DNA of 64,000 bases from Mycoplasmopsis mucosicanis (GCF_006546935.1 NZ_SMDN01000005.1:1-64000); one strand, 5' to 3'; shown: positions 52,218 to 63,895, counted from the first letter of the stretch. The notes: generated from the sequence alone by a model not told the origin. Translations and numbers: made by a program.

Positions 52218-54302
52218 CTAGTTCGCTTTCTTGAGTTCGCTCTGATAAAGTCCTTCAACAATCCGGCCAAGTTTTTCCATATCTTCAATTTTTTTGTCTA
52301 ATTCTTCTAGTGAATCGCTATCAGAAATTTTTATTGTTTCAAATTCCTTGTTATATTTATCTTTTGTATTTTGCTCTGAAAAACTATTGATAAATTTCTT
52401 TGCATATTCACTAGCACGCTTAAATGCACTTAATTTAGTTTTGCGTTGAAACATATTTCAAGCTTCTTCACCTTTTTTGTGATCTTCAAGATATGCATCA
52501 ATAACGTCGTATTGTGAGTATGCTAAATATGGAATTTCGATATCAACATCCACTCCATTTTGTGTATAAGGAAGCTCTTCTTCTGAATTTACATCTTTGT
52601 TTGCATAAGAAACTCATGCATTGTTTGAACTAAATTCAAAGCTTGTTCCATCAGGTAAGACTAAAGGTAAAATTGAATACATTCCGCCACCTGATTTATT
52701 GCCAATTATTGTTGCAAATTTGCCTTCTTTAGCCAAATGTGTGAGTAAGTTTGCTGCACTAAATGTATTTAAACCACTCAAAATGTATCATTTATATTGG
52801 CCATATCCATCATTTTCATCATAATTGCCATCTTGATTTGTATCAACTTTAAATTCCGAGTAGGTTAATAGTTTATTGATTGTTTCATAGAAATAGAGGC
52901 GTTGAGTTTTGTTAGTCATAAAGCCAGCAACCTTTTCCATCGCAGCTATTGATCCACCACCATTGATTGATAAATCTAATATGATTTTATTGATTTTTTG
53001 AGTATTTTTTGAGTATTTTTCAATCTCTTTCAATGCTTTAGTCATCAACGAAAAAGAGTCATATTTGTATGCTTGTTCTGAATTTAACTGCTCATTTGTA
53101 CCGACATTAAATTGATCTAAATATATGATTGCTGTATCGTTATGAAAATTAACAATTTTTGATTCATCTCCTGCTAAAATGGCTCGACGTATTTTTCGTA
53201 ATGTTCCAAATGTAGACACATATTCATTGACTTTTGGACTCAATGCACCACCATATGGATGTGCTCTAAAATCTTTAGGATGGAAATATGATCCAGACTG
53301 AATTGAAGAGTGTAATTCATTGAGTTGTTTATAGATAAAGTCTTCATAAGCTCGCGTATTTGTGTAAATATTGGTTGAAAGTAGTCTTTGTTTGAGTGAA
53401 AGATTCTTTTCATTTTGTGGCACTGAATTGTCTTTTGAGTTGTCAATTACAGTTTTTACAAAGTATTCATCGAAGTTTTTTGCATTATGCTCTTTTAAAA
53501 ATTCTTTTCTTAATCCATAGAAATTATCAAAAATTAAACGAATAAAGTTGTAGGTATTTTTTCGTTCGTTTTCAGTCTGCTCAGTATCATTTCTTGAGTT
53601 ATTCATTACTGAATTATATTCATCACGACTGATGTCTTTGTTGATTACAGTTGTTGTTCCTATAAATCTATCATTATTGAAGTAAATATTGTAATAACTT
53701 TGACTTGAAAAGAGTAAATTAAAGATTGAAAAAGGAATATAAATCTCACCATCTATTGCATAGATTTTCATATCATAATCACCTAAATTTAACTGCGCAT
53801 ATTTGTCTTCAGATAGACGTTTAGTACTGTTTTTTGTGTATTTTAGGTTTTTTGTATAGTCAGTAGTTGATGAAGAAGTTGTGAATTGAAATGCATCAGT
53901 AGAACTCATTAAAATCTTATTATGTTGGTGATCAAATATGATTTCTTGGTCAAAATTATTGTATTTAATTTGTCCATTTTGATCGGAACCAATTTTAAGT
54001 CCGCTAATGTCATAAAGACCATCTAATTCAGTCAATATTTCTTTGGCATTCACATACAAATTTTGTGTTTTTGTGTCCCGATAACCCGAAATATGAGTGT
54101 TTTCAATATTAAATTCTTTTGATTTATTGACAAACTCATACATTTTGTCGAGTTTAAGATCTGTTGATTCAAGGCCAACTTTTTGAGACTTTGCACACGA
54201 AAGTGTAACTGCTGGAAGTAAGGTAAATGATGATAATGCACTGCTTAAAGCAATTAATTTGATGAATTTTTTACTGTTTTTACTTTGATTATTTGTGCTC
54301 AT
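52218..54302 (-). CDS. S41-family peptidase lipoprotein
   Basis: A 694-residue lipoprotein, lipobox AVTLSC with Cys 36. The C-terminal half has the S41 fold: IILDLSINGGGSIAAMEKVA, then Ser 515 in LSGLNTFSAANLL as nucleophile, then GNKSGGGMYS. The Lys of the CtpA-type FGKG motif is absent, so the catalytic pair must differ. It carries repeat words KYTKNSTK and NTQKINK. Third gene of the riboswitch-led surface operon; its start lies 49 bases inside the preceding LRR gene, with AAGGAGAT ahead of the ATG. Role in processing surface or host proteins is inferred. Confidence 0.85.
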
Positions 54303-56236
54303 TTATCTCCTTGTGCTGTTTTAAGTGCTTTTTCATATTTGTCTTTTTCAAGATTAAACTCTGTTTTAATGTTGTCTTTATCCTCTAATTGAGTATCTTG
54401 AGCAATTCTCTCTTGAGTGATTTCGAACCCTGCGCTAGTAAGTAGTTTTGTTAGATTAGATATTTTTGCTTTTGTTTGATCTAGCGAGTGAGCTGAATTA
54501 TATTTTTGTTTATGAATAAATGCATCAATCGCATTTTCAATGTCATTAGGGTAGGTTTTTAGTTCTTCTACAACTATTTCTTTTAATTTATTCATTATTT
54601 CTGTACTAAATGTTCTATACTTGTCTTTAACTCGTTTTTGAGAAAGAAAGAATAAATACTCAATATAGTATTCTGCAGCTCTAACAATTTCTTTTTCATC
54701 AGTATTTTTTGTATCTTTTGCACCAAATTTTGCTAATAATTTCTTTCTTGCTTCTTCATTTTCTACATAAATTGAATTCAGTTTAGGGAATAAACTTGTA
54801 TCAATCACAATACCACGTTTTGCTGAACGATCTGTACTTATTGTTGCTTTTTCAAAGTCAAAGCCATCTGCAAAAGTAATTTCTGTGAGTTCTTCTAATT
54901 CTGTAATAAATTTTGTGAGTGATTTTGGCAATTTTATTGACGTTATTTTTGAACGTCTAAAACCATCAAAAGTTTCTAGTCCTTCGTGTAATTCAATAGA
55001 TTTAATTCCACTATTATTGAAACCAGAAAGATTTTTTAATTTAGCATTAAGAGTAAGCGAATGAAGAGTCTTAACATTGTTGAATGCATCATGCACATTA
55101 ATGAGTTCTTTTGGTAAGGTTAATGTTTCAACAAGCGTTTCATCAAAGCCACTTAAATAAATTAATGACTGAGGCAATTCAACTTGTTTAATTTTTGTTT
55201 TAGCAAACGCTTTATAGTCAATTTTCTTGATTTTCGAGCCAAATTTAACAGTGTTTAAATTATTAAAACCTTCAAAAGAATGCGAATTAATATATTCAAT
55301 TTCTTTAGGAATTGTGATTGATGATACATCTTTATCAAAAAGTTTATTAATTCGAGAAGGTGTCAATGAAACATCTAATTTTTTGAATATTTCATCAACG
55401 TTTTTTCTCAATTGCTTCTCATATTCTTCATATTTTTGTTCAGAATTAGACCCTTTTACTTCATCATTGAATTTTTGATTATATTCTTTGAATTTTTCTT
55501 TAATTTCTTCTTGAATATTAATATAAAACTCGTCTAAACCATACTCAGTTTGAACTCTATTTACAATTTTGTTTTCGCTGTGTAAATAGAGTTCAAAAAG
55601 TTGTTTATTACTCATTTTTTCAAGTTTTTCAGCCTCTTGATAACTTTGTTCAAGCAAAAGTATTTCAGCCTTAATTTTTCTATAATATCTTGTATCTTTT
55701 TCTGATATAGATTTAGCCTTTTCAATAGCTTCTAATATTACTTTTTTTGCTGAAATTTTGCTTAGTTGTTTTTCCTTTTGTACTCCTTTTTCAATAGTTT
55801 TGGTAAATTCGTCTTTAAGTAAATCTTGCTTTTGTTCTCTTTTTAAATTGAAATATGCATCAGTTTTTTTTCTTGCTTCTTTAAGTTCTTCTAATGCTTT
55901 ATTTATTGATTCTACAGTTGCTTTTTTGTCTTGTAAAGCAACTGATGCCTTGTCTATTGCACTATTTGCTTCATAAAATGCCTTTGTATCAAAATCATCA
56001 GAATATGCACCTTTTCTTTTGATATAGTCATTAATTTCTTTTTCAAGATTCTTTTTAGCGACTTCAATATCATTAATTGGTTCATTTTTCCTATCATTTT
56101 TTTGTTTTTTTGGAGGCATATTATCATCCAAAATACTATTTAGTTTGTCCTCTTCTTTATGAGAACATTGTGCAGCTAAAATTGGTATTGATAACATAGT
56201 GCTTATTGGTAATAAGATTCTAATTGACTTTTTCAT
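54254..56236 (-). CDS. BspA-like LRR lipoprotein, second of the operon
   Basis: A 660-residue lipoprotein, lipobox LAAQC with Cys 24. Residues 50-280 are charged coiled coil (KKNLEKEINDYIKRKGAY), then LRR_5 units (SITIPKEIEYINSHSFEGFN, LTLPKELINVHDAFNNV). Then comes a second helical part. The TGA before the end is Trp, so the true stop is TAA at 54254-54256, inside the S41 gene. BspA-type repeats bind host or microbial proteins. It overlaps the upstream LRR gene by 17 bases. Confidence 0.87.
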
Positions 56237-58538
56237 TTTTTAATGCTCCTTCATTTGTTTGATCTTCAACATAGACACTATTTCTAAGTTCCTCTATTCA
56301 TTCCTGATTTTCAAGCAAGAATTTACTTTTTATATTCACTTGTTTTAAATTTGATCAATGATCTTTTGAAATATCTGCATATCTAACATTTTTTGGTAAG
56401 GTTAAAATTTCAACATTTGATTCATGGAAACCTTCAAAAGATTCAATAGAATCAGGTAAATCTAATACATTTATGTAGCTTTGGTTAAATCCACCAATTT
56501 TATAAACTGAATGAGGAATATTAATTTGTTGAATTTTTGTACTATTAAAGCCTTCTAGAATTTCAAGACCATCAGGCAAAACTAACTTTCTTATTTTTTG
56601 ATTAAAATTGAATGAATCATTGGTAATTTCTTTTAATTTTTTAGGTAATATCACTTCTCTAATACCTAATTCTTTACCAGCAAAACCACCCAGTACTCGC
56701 AGTTCATCAGGTAATTTTATTGATTGCAAACTTGAAAAACTGAATGTATTTGGCTCAATAATTCGTATTGAATTTGGTAAAGACACATTTTTAAGTTCTT
56801 TTGTGTGTGCAAATCCACCTATTCTAAGTAAACCGTTGTTCAAAATAAGTGAATTTAAAGGAGTTTTATTGAGTGAATTGGCAAAGATAACTTTTAAATA
56901 TCTTGGAGCTTTAAAACTTTTTATCTTTGTTTCACTAAAACCACCAAATGCAATTAGGTTGCTAGGTAAATTTAACGATGAAATGTTTGTGTTGTTAAGT
57001 GTATCTTTCCAAATAAACAAAAGACTTGAAGGTAGGTCCAAATGATCAATTTTTGCTTCCTTAAATCCACCAAAACTTTCAAGATTTTCTGGTAGTTCAA
57101 TTTTACTAATTGGACTGTAATCCAGTGTGTTTGGTAAAATATGTTGAAGAGATTTAGGAAACTTAATTTGATTTATATTTCAGTTAGCAAAACCACCAAA
57201 ATATCTAAGTTTTGCAGGTAAATTAAGTTCAAAAGGTGTTGAAGACAAATTAATTGCTTCTTTATCCAGAGTACCTTGTTCAATAATTTGCAAACTATTA
57301 GGAAAATCAATATCTTCAATATTTGTGTTAGCAAAACCACCAAATCTAATTAATTTATTTGGTAGTTCTAGAGTGCTAATTGACGTATTATCGAGAGTGT
57401 GAGATCTAATTTCACGAAGATTTTTAGGTAGATTTACTGAATTAATTGCTGTGTGTGCTAGTCCTCCTAAAATTTTTAGTGATTCAGGAAGGTGAATTTG
57501 ACGCAATTTTGAGTAATTAAATGCATCAGGTTTAAGTTCAATAACTCCCTCTGGAATTATGACATCCTCAATTTCACTGCGAGTAAAACCACCAAGAGTT
57601 CTTAAAGAAAAAGGCAATTCTAAATCTTTAACTTTTATCTCATTAAAACTATCACTTTCAATATTTTCAAGTGCTTGATTGAATTTAATTTCTTCGATTG
57701 GAGTATTGCTAAAACCACCAATAGATACAAGTTTTGCGTTTAATTGAAGCTTTTTGACTAAAGTTTTATCGAATGAATGAGCAAAAATTTTAATTAAATC
57801 TCTTGGAAGTTCAAGTTTTGTTATTGATGTTTGCGCAAAACCTCCTAACTCCTTAAGATTTTGAGGCAAACTAATTTCAGCAATTTTTGTTCCATCGAAA
57901 GTATTAGGCAAAATTTTTTCTAGTGAGTCAGGAAGCTTGATTGAAGTTATTTTTGTGTGTGCAAACCCACCTAAAACCTTAAGTTTAGCAGGTAATTCTA
58001 AGTCATTTATTAGTGAATAATCAAAGTTATTTTGTCCAATGTATTCAATATTGTTGTGTAAATTAACTTTTTCTAGATAGAAAAATTTTTCAAATGCTCC
58101 ATCATCTATTTTGGTAAATTCTATTGGAATTGTGATTTCTTTAGAATCTTTAGCAAACAATTGCTCCACTTTTTGTTTATTCAACACGTTTTTGTCAGCA
58201 TTTTCAATGTTTTTTTCTTCTTTGAAGTCAATTTTGAGCATTTTATTTAAGTGTTGAGTCTCAATTTTTTCAATTATTAATTTTGCTTCATCTAGTTTTT
58301 TGTCAAGATTTTGAAGAGCTAATTCATTCTCCTTGCGCGTGCGTTGGCGCAATAATTTGATACCTAATTCATGCACCAATTCAGTTGATTGAGGTAGGTA
58401 TGCTTTGTAATACAATTTTTCAAATTTATCAACTAATTTGTCAAATGATGACTTATTTGAACAAGCAACAGTCATTGAAGATAATATTGCTGGTGTCAAA
58501 ATTATTGTTGATGTCTTTAGATATTTATTTAATTTCAT
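56220..58538 (-). CDS. BspA-like LRR lipoprotein, first of the operon
   Basis: A 772-residue lipoprotein, lipobox SMTVAC with Cys 26. A helical N-terminus (to about 150) leads into roughly 14 pairs of LRR_5 repeats of about 46 residues, alternating LPxxLxxLGGFAxTxI and LPxxLxxIxxxxFDxT. TGA-encoded Trp lies in the GGFANW unit and the C-terminus. The ATG at 58538 follows AAAGGAA, and the TPP riboswitch lies only 67 bases upstream. Likely a surface adhesin or ligand-capture protein. Confidence 0.9.
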
Positions 58539-58604
58539 ATGTTCCTTTTTTGTATAGAACAAATTAGATTTATTTGTGTGAAATTTAAAGCACAAAATAA
58601 AATA

Positions 58605-58637
58605 AAAATATCCTCTATACAGACAAGGGGATATTTT
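58605..58637 (-). terminator. Riboswitch terminator (expression platform)
   Basis: Minus strand AAAATATCC, a 15-nt loop, GGATATTTT, then T-rich DNA. CCCTTGTCT in the left arm and loop is exactly complementary to AGACAAGGG at the aptamer's 5' edge, giving an alternative antiterminator pairing. Confidence 0.8.
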
Positions 58638-58639
58638 AA

Positions 58640-58713
58640 TATTGTTAAGCCACGCATGAATTACCATGATCTGCTTGTAGGTATAATCTCAGCCTTTTAC
58701 AGCACCCTTGTCT
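58640..58713 (-). promoter_or_regulatory. TPP (THI-box) riboswitch aptamer
   Basis: On the minus strand, in order: AGGGTGC (P2 5' side), GGCTGAGA (58687-58694 carries the invariant CTGAGA core), TTATACCT (P2 3' side), AAGCAGATCATGG (P4/P5), TAATT loop, CATGCGTGGCTT. P4 AAGC/GCTT and P5 CATG/CATG pair perfectly. These match the TPP aptamer (CUGAGA, ACC, CUGAUC, GCGUAG) closely. With the terminator at 58605 it should shut off the LRR/S41 operon when TPP is plentiful. Confidence 0.85.
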
Positions 58714-58718
58714 ATTGC

Positions 58719-58724
58719 ATTATA
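58719..58724 (-). promoter_or_regulatory. -10 box of the riboswitch-led operon
   Basis: Minus-strand TATAAT directly before the aptamer (AATGCAATAGAC), so the transcript begins just ahead of it. Confidence 0.6.
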
Positions 58725-58769
58725 TCTATATTTTTATGCTTACTAGACAAAAAAAGTGTAAAAAGTGAA

Positions 58770-59999
58770 TTATTCAGTAAATCAAAGGCGTTTTTTCAGT
58801 ATTTTTGCCTCTTGGGGAAAGTAATGTTCAAAAATTATAAGCAAGCATTTTTGATACTCGATTAATAGTGACAATTGTTTATCATCTCTTTGTTTAAAAG
58901 GACTTTTATCTCTATTTAGTTCATGATTATTGAATTCTCATTCTCTATCAATGTCTTGTTGAGAAATGTGTGGATTGTATTCTAGTTTGATTGCAAAAGG
59001 AATAATTTTTAAAAGCATATCAAATTTCATTTTATAGTTTGTTTCTTCAATAAAACGTTTATGCAATTTGTTTTCCATATTTAATTGTTCAGGTTTTGAT
59101 ATGTCTTGTAAAAGTCCGCCTTCTTGAATGTTTTGTTTAAATTCTGCTGCAAAGAAATTATTTGTGAATTCTTCACCTAAATTTATTTCAGTGTCCTGGA
59201 TTATTTTTGAGCTTAAGTGAAGCAAGAAATCATACAAAACGTTTCCAGTTATATCTTTTAGCATCAATTTTTCAAATTCTTCACGCATTTTAGCAACACT
59301 ATCAACGCTTTTAACATCCAATTCTTTAAATGATTCATCATTAAGTTCAATATTTTTTTGTTCCTTGGCTGAATGAATTGTTATATTTCAGTATCTATTT
59401 TCAGGGTCATTTACTCCAAAACTTTCACCTATTTTTTTACCAATAATTTCATTATTTATTGAAAAATTATCGCTTTTTTGAGCTTTTAATGATAAATTTT
59501 TCTCTTCCTTAATAACTTGTTTTTGATGAGTGATGGTGAAGTCTAGTTGAACAATATCTCCTTGTTGAATAATTTCTCTATCTTTAACATCAACAATAAC
59601 TGGATAATTGCTAGCAAATGATGCAAATGTTTCATCTAAGTCTTTTTGATTAAAAATGTGTGGTTTGAAATCTATTTTTGCATTTTTTCAATTAATTTTT
59701 TGTAATTCTTGTGGTTCAAAGAAACAAATATCAACATCAATATCAAGAGCATCATTAATATTGTTAACATTAATAATTGGCTCTGAGAAAAAGAAACAAT
59801 CATTTTTTTCTACTCTTGTTTTGTATTCAAAATCATTGATTAAAGGTGTGACAAATGTATCAAGTGTTTCATAGGTGATTTGATCGGGTGATTTTTTTTG
59901 GCCACTCTTAATTGTTGCAATTAAAGTTTTGTTTTTATATTTTTTTCATTCATCCGGTTCCATTTTGATTTTTTTGTTAATTTTTGAATAATTAATCAT
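58770..59999 (-). CDS. tig: Trigger-factor-like chaperone
   Basis: A 409-residue protein that resembles trigger factor from the FKBP domain on: VKDREIIQQGDIVQLDFTI, NEIIGKKIGESFGVNDPENR, then the helical C-terminal domain (SVAKMREEFEKLMLKDI). The N-terminal ribosome-docking motif GFRxGKxP is not seen; SGQKKSPDQI is a weak relic. TGA codes several Trp. AGGAGC precedes the start, and a minus-strand TATAAT lies at 60024-60029. Its stop lies just before the promoter of the riboswitch operon. Confidence 0.78.
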
Positions 60000-60115
60000 A
60001 TTTGCTCCTTAGTTTATACATAAATTATATTAAAGTATATTTTTGCATTAACTTAAAAGTTTTTTGAGAATAATTCAATATTTTTCTCTTTTATTTTTTT
60101 ATTTTTTTTACTAAT

Positions 60116-60147
60116 TTACACGTTTTTGAGTACTTTAAGGAAAAAAA
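60116..60147 (+). repeat. Dispersed repeat, copy 8
   Basis: TTTACACGTTTTTGAGTACT with TTAAGGAAAAAA, upstream of the rpsL promoter. Confidence 0.7.
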
Positions 60148-60152
60148 ATAAA

Positions 60153-60182
60153 TTGATACACACGGACAAGTTGTTGTATAAT
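60153..60182 (+). promoter_or_regulatory. Promoter of rpsL-rpsG-fusA
   Basis: TTGATA (60153-60158), 18 bases, TATAAT (60177-60182). One of the clearest -35/-10 pairs in the window. Confidence 0.65.
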
Positions 60183-60240
60183 CTTTTCGTTATTTATTTA
60201 ATAGCAATATTTGGAAAAAAATTAAGAAAGGAAAAACCAA

Positions 60241-60660
60241 ATGCCTACAACAAATCAATTAGTTAGTAGTGGTAGAGTGCAAAAAGTACGTAAACAAAAT
60301 GCTCCTGCGTTGAATTTAAGTTTTAATACTTTGACCAAAGCTTCTCGCAAAGAGTCGGCTCCATTCAAACGTGGTGTATGTACTCGTGTTGCAACTATGA
60401 CTCCTAAAAAACCTAACTCGGCAATGCGTAAATATGCTCGTGTTAAATTATCAAATGGTATGGAAGTTACTGCCTACATTGGTGGTGAAGGTCATAACCT
60501 ACAAGAACACTCTGTTGTTCTAATTAGAGGAGGTAGAGTTAAAGATCTACCTGGTGTTAGATATCATATCGTAAGAGGTACTCAAGACTTGGCTGGTGTA
60601 AACAATCGTAAACAAGGTAGAAGTCTATATGGAACCAAGAAAGAAAAAGCAAGTAACTAA
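60241..60660 (+). CDS. rpsL: 30S ribosomal protein S12
   Basis: A 139-residue decoding-centre protein. [32 protein letters not shown] and [17 protein letters not shown] are diagnostic. AAGAAAGGAAA before the ATG. Confidence 0.98.
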   Translation: MPTTNQLVSSGRVQKVRKQNAPALNLSFNTLTKASRKESAPFKRGVCTRVATMTPKKPNSAMRKYARVKLSNGMEVTAYIGGEGHNLQEHSVVLIRGGRVKDLPGVRYHIVRGTQDLAGVNNRKQGRSLYGTKKEKASN

Positions 60661-60688
60661 TTAATAAGGAAAGAAAAGAGGAAAAAAT

Positions 60689-61159
60689 ATGTCAAGAAAA
60701 CACAAAGCTCCAGTTAGAGAAGTATTAGCTGATCCAATTTTTAATTCAGTTTTAGTTACTAAATTAATCAACTCAATTATGCTAGATGGTAAAAAATCTA
60801 TAGCTCAAGACATTCTATATTCAGCCTTCAATATTGTTAAAGAAAAAACCAATAAAGAACCAATGGAAGTTTTCCAAGCAGCCATTGAAAACATCACACC
60901 TCAATTAGAAATCAGAACCAGAAGAATTGGTGGTACAAACTACCAAGTTCCTTGCGAAGTTTCAACTCGTAGAAAACAAACATTATCATTAAGATGACTT
61001 GTTCAATATGCTCGTCTTAGAAATGAAAAAACAATGGACGTTCGTTTAGCTAACGAAATCATTGATGCATCAAACAAAACTGGTGGCGCAATTAAAAAAC
61101 GTGAAGATACACACAAAATGGCTGAAGCCAACCGTGCTTTTGCTCACTTTAGATGATAA
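60689..61159 (+). CDS. rpsG: 30S ribosomal protein S7
   Basis: A 156-residue head-domain protein. [20 protein letters not shown], then [20 protein letters not shown]. The conserved Trp in RWLVQYAR is TGA, and the last codon before TAA is also TGA (Trp). Confidence 0.97.
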
Positions 61160-61171
61160 TAGGAAATTATT

Positions 61172-63262
61172 ATGGCTAGAGAATACGAATTAAAAAATTA
61201 CCGTAATATCGGTATTATGGCGCACATTGATGCTGGTAAAACTACCACAACAGAAAGAATTCTTTTACACACAGGTAAAATTCACAAATTAGGTGAAACA
61301 CATGATGGTGCTTCACAAATGGACTGAATGGCTCAAGAACAAGAACGTGGAATTACTATTACTTCAGCTGCTACAACAGCATTCTGAAAAGGTACAAGAA
61401 TTAACATCATCGATACTCCAGGACACGTTGATTTTACAGTTGAAGTTGAACGTTCACTTCGTGTATTAGATGGTGCAGTTACTGTACTTGATGCTCAAAG
61501 TGGTGTTGAACCTCAAACTGAAACAGTTTGAAGACAAGCAACAAATTACCATGTTCCTAGAATTGTTTATGTAAATAAAATGGACAAAATGGGTGCTGAC
61601 TTCTTTATGTCAGTTGACTCTGTTAAAACAAGATTGAATGGGAATGCAGTAGCCATTCAAGTTCCAATTGGTTCAGAAGCTAATTTCTCAGGTATTATTG
61701 ACCTTGTTGAAATGAAAGCATACAATTACGACGGAAAACCAGAAGAAAATCCTGAAATTACAGAAATACCTGCAGACTATTTAGAAGTTGCTAAGGAAAG
61801 AAGAGCAATTCTTATCGATGCATTATCAACATACGATGATGAATTTATGATGAAACTTCTTGAAGGTGTTGAACCTACTGAAGAAGAAATTAAAGCAGTT
61901 ATCCGTAAAGCAACAATTTCTTCAACATTTTTCCCTTGCATCTGTGGATCAAGTTTTAAAAACAAAGGTGTTAAAAAAATGATTCAAGCTGCTGTTGACT
62001 ACCTACCTTCACCACTTGATATTCCAGCAATCAAAGGTTATTTAGGTGATAAAGAAGTCTCAGTTCCAGCAACAGATGACCACGACTTTGTTGCTTTAGC
62101 ATTCAAAGTTATGACCGATCCATTCGTTGGTTCACTAACATTCTTCCGTACTTATGCAGGTGTATTGAAAAAAGGTTCATATGTTTACAACACAACTAAA
62201 GATGTTAAAGAACGTATTGGACGTATTATTAAAATGCACGCTAACTCACGTGAAGAAATTGATGAATGTTATGCAGGTGACATTAATGCACTTGTTGGAC
62301 TTAAATCAACAACAACTGGTGATACATTAGTTGCTGAAAAAGCACCTAAAATTATTCTTGAAAGAATGATTTTCCCTGAGCCAGTAATTTCACAAGCTCT
62401 TGAACCAGAATCAAAAGACGCTGTTGAAAAACTTGCTCTTGGACTTCAAAAATTAGCTGCAGAAGATCCTACATTTAGAACATACACTGACGAAGAAACT
62501 GGACAAACAATTATCGCCGGAATGGGTGAACTTCACTTAGACATTATTGTTGATCGTCTAAAAAGAGAACATGGTGTTAAAGCAAAAGTAGGTGCTCCAC
62601 AGGTTTCTTACCGTGAAACAATTACAAAAGAAGCAGAAGTTGAAGGTAAACACATTAAACAATCAGGTGGTAAAGGTCAATACGGTCACGTTTGAATTAA
62701 ATTTGAACCTAACAAAGATAAAGGTTTCGAATTTGTTGACAAAATTGTTGGTGGTAAAATTCCTAAAGAATACATCAAATCTATTCAAAAAGGTATTGAA
62801 GATAAAATGGCTGGTGGTATACTAGCTGGTTATCCAATGATCGATATTAAAGCTACATTATTTGATGGTTCATACCACGACGTTGACTCTTCTGAAATGG
62901 CTTATAAAATAGCTGCTTCTAAAGCACTTACAAAAGCTAAAGAACAATTAGGAACTGTACTTCTTGAACCAATTATGGACGTTGCTTGTGTTATTCCTGA
63001 AGACTACTTTGGTGATGTTATGGGTGATCTAACTCGTCGTAGAGGTCAAATCGTTAATAACGAAACAAGAAGCGATGGTGCTCACGTTATTCGTGCTCAC
63101 GTTCCATTGAAAGAAATGTTTGGATATGCTACTGACTTACGTAGTATGACTGCAGGTAGAGGAAACTACCAAATGCAATTTGATCATTATGAAAAAACTC
63201 CAAAAAATATTGCTGATCAAGTTATTAAAACACGTAATATCCAAAATAATGATGAAGACTAA
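61172..63262 (+). CDS. fusA: Elongation factor G
   Basis: A 696-residue translocase GTPase. G1 [15 protein letters not shown], switch [19 protein letters not shown], and domains II-V through [19 protein letters not shown]. Several conserved Trp are TGA. Start 61172 behind AGGAAA, 12 bases after rpsG. Confidence 0.98.
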
Positions 63263-63291
63263 TAATAAATTATTTTTTAACTAAAAATCTT

Positions 63292-63326
63292 AAACGCAGA
63301 ATAGTATATCTGCGTTTATTTTTTAT
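63292..63326 (+). terminator. Terminator of the fusA operon
   Basis: AAACGCAGA, loop, TCTGCGTTT, then ATTTTTT. Confidence 0.88.
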
Positions 63327-63359
63327 CATTTTGTGTAAATAAATATAAGGCCTCATTTT

Positions 63360-63396
63360 CCAAAAATACTCAAAAATGAGTATATTAGTAAAAAAA
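63360..63396 (+). repeat. Dispersed repeat, copy 9
   Basis: AATACTCAAAAATGAGTATA with TTAGTAAAAAAA; perfect TACTCA/TGAGTA hairpin arms. The remaining stretch 63397-63622 up to the tRNA promoter shows no gene. Confidence 0.7.
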
Positions 63397-63622
63397 ACAA
63401 ACCTCAAATAAGGTCTGTTGTATAAAAATAAATTAAGAAATATTTGAAAAGGAAAATCGTATTTGTGGTAACTTGCGTTACGGGAATAATTTTATCACTT
63501 AATTAAAATTAACCAAGCAAAAAAATATATTTTTAATACTACAAAAAAGTGCTATATTTATATGTGCGTTTAACACTATTTATGCACAAATATTTTCAGC
63601 AAAAAATTTTTTTAAAAATATT

Positions 63623-63649
63623 TTGATATTTTAAAAAAAGACATATAAT
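63623..63649 (+). promoter_or_regulatory. Promoter of the tRNA-Leu/tRNA-Lys pair
   Basis: TTGATA, 15 bases, TATAAT, 21 bases before tRNA-Leu. Confidence 0.5.
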
Positions 63650-63670
63650 TAAATAGCAATTTTAAGAGTT

Positions 63671-63757
63671 GCCCAGGTGGCGGAATAGGTAGACGCAAGG
63701 GACTTAAAATCCCTCGGTGGTAACACTGTGCTGGTTCAAGTCCAGTTCTGGGTACCA
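63671..63757 (+). tRNA. tRNA-Leu (TAA)
   Basis: 87 nt with CCA. D-arm GGCGGAATAGGTAGACGC, anticodon TAA in ACTTAAAAT, long variable arm, T-loop GGTTCAAGTCC. Confidence 0.96.
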
Positions 63758-63782
63758 TATGGCTCAAAAGCCACTAAAAAAT

Positions 63783-63858
63783 GCGTCCTTAGCTCAGCAG
63801 GTAGAGCAAATGGCTTTTAACCATTGGGTCAGAGGTTCGAATCCTCTAGGACGTACCA
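63783..63858 (+). tRNA. tRNA-Lys (TTT)
   Basis: 76 nt with CCA. GCGTCCT/AGGACGT acceptor, TAGCTCAGCAGGTAGAGCA D-arm, anticodon TTT in CTTTTAA, T-loop GGTTCGAATCC. Confidence 0.96.
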
Positions 63859-63872
63859 TATCACAAAATTGA

Positions 63873-63895
63873 CCGACAAGCGAAAGCTTGTTTTT
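63873..63895 (+). terminator. Terminator of the tRNA pair
   Basis: ACAAGC, GAAA tetraloop, GCTTGT, T7. Nothing recognised in the remaining bases to the window end. Confidence 0.9.
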
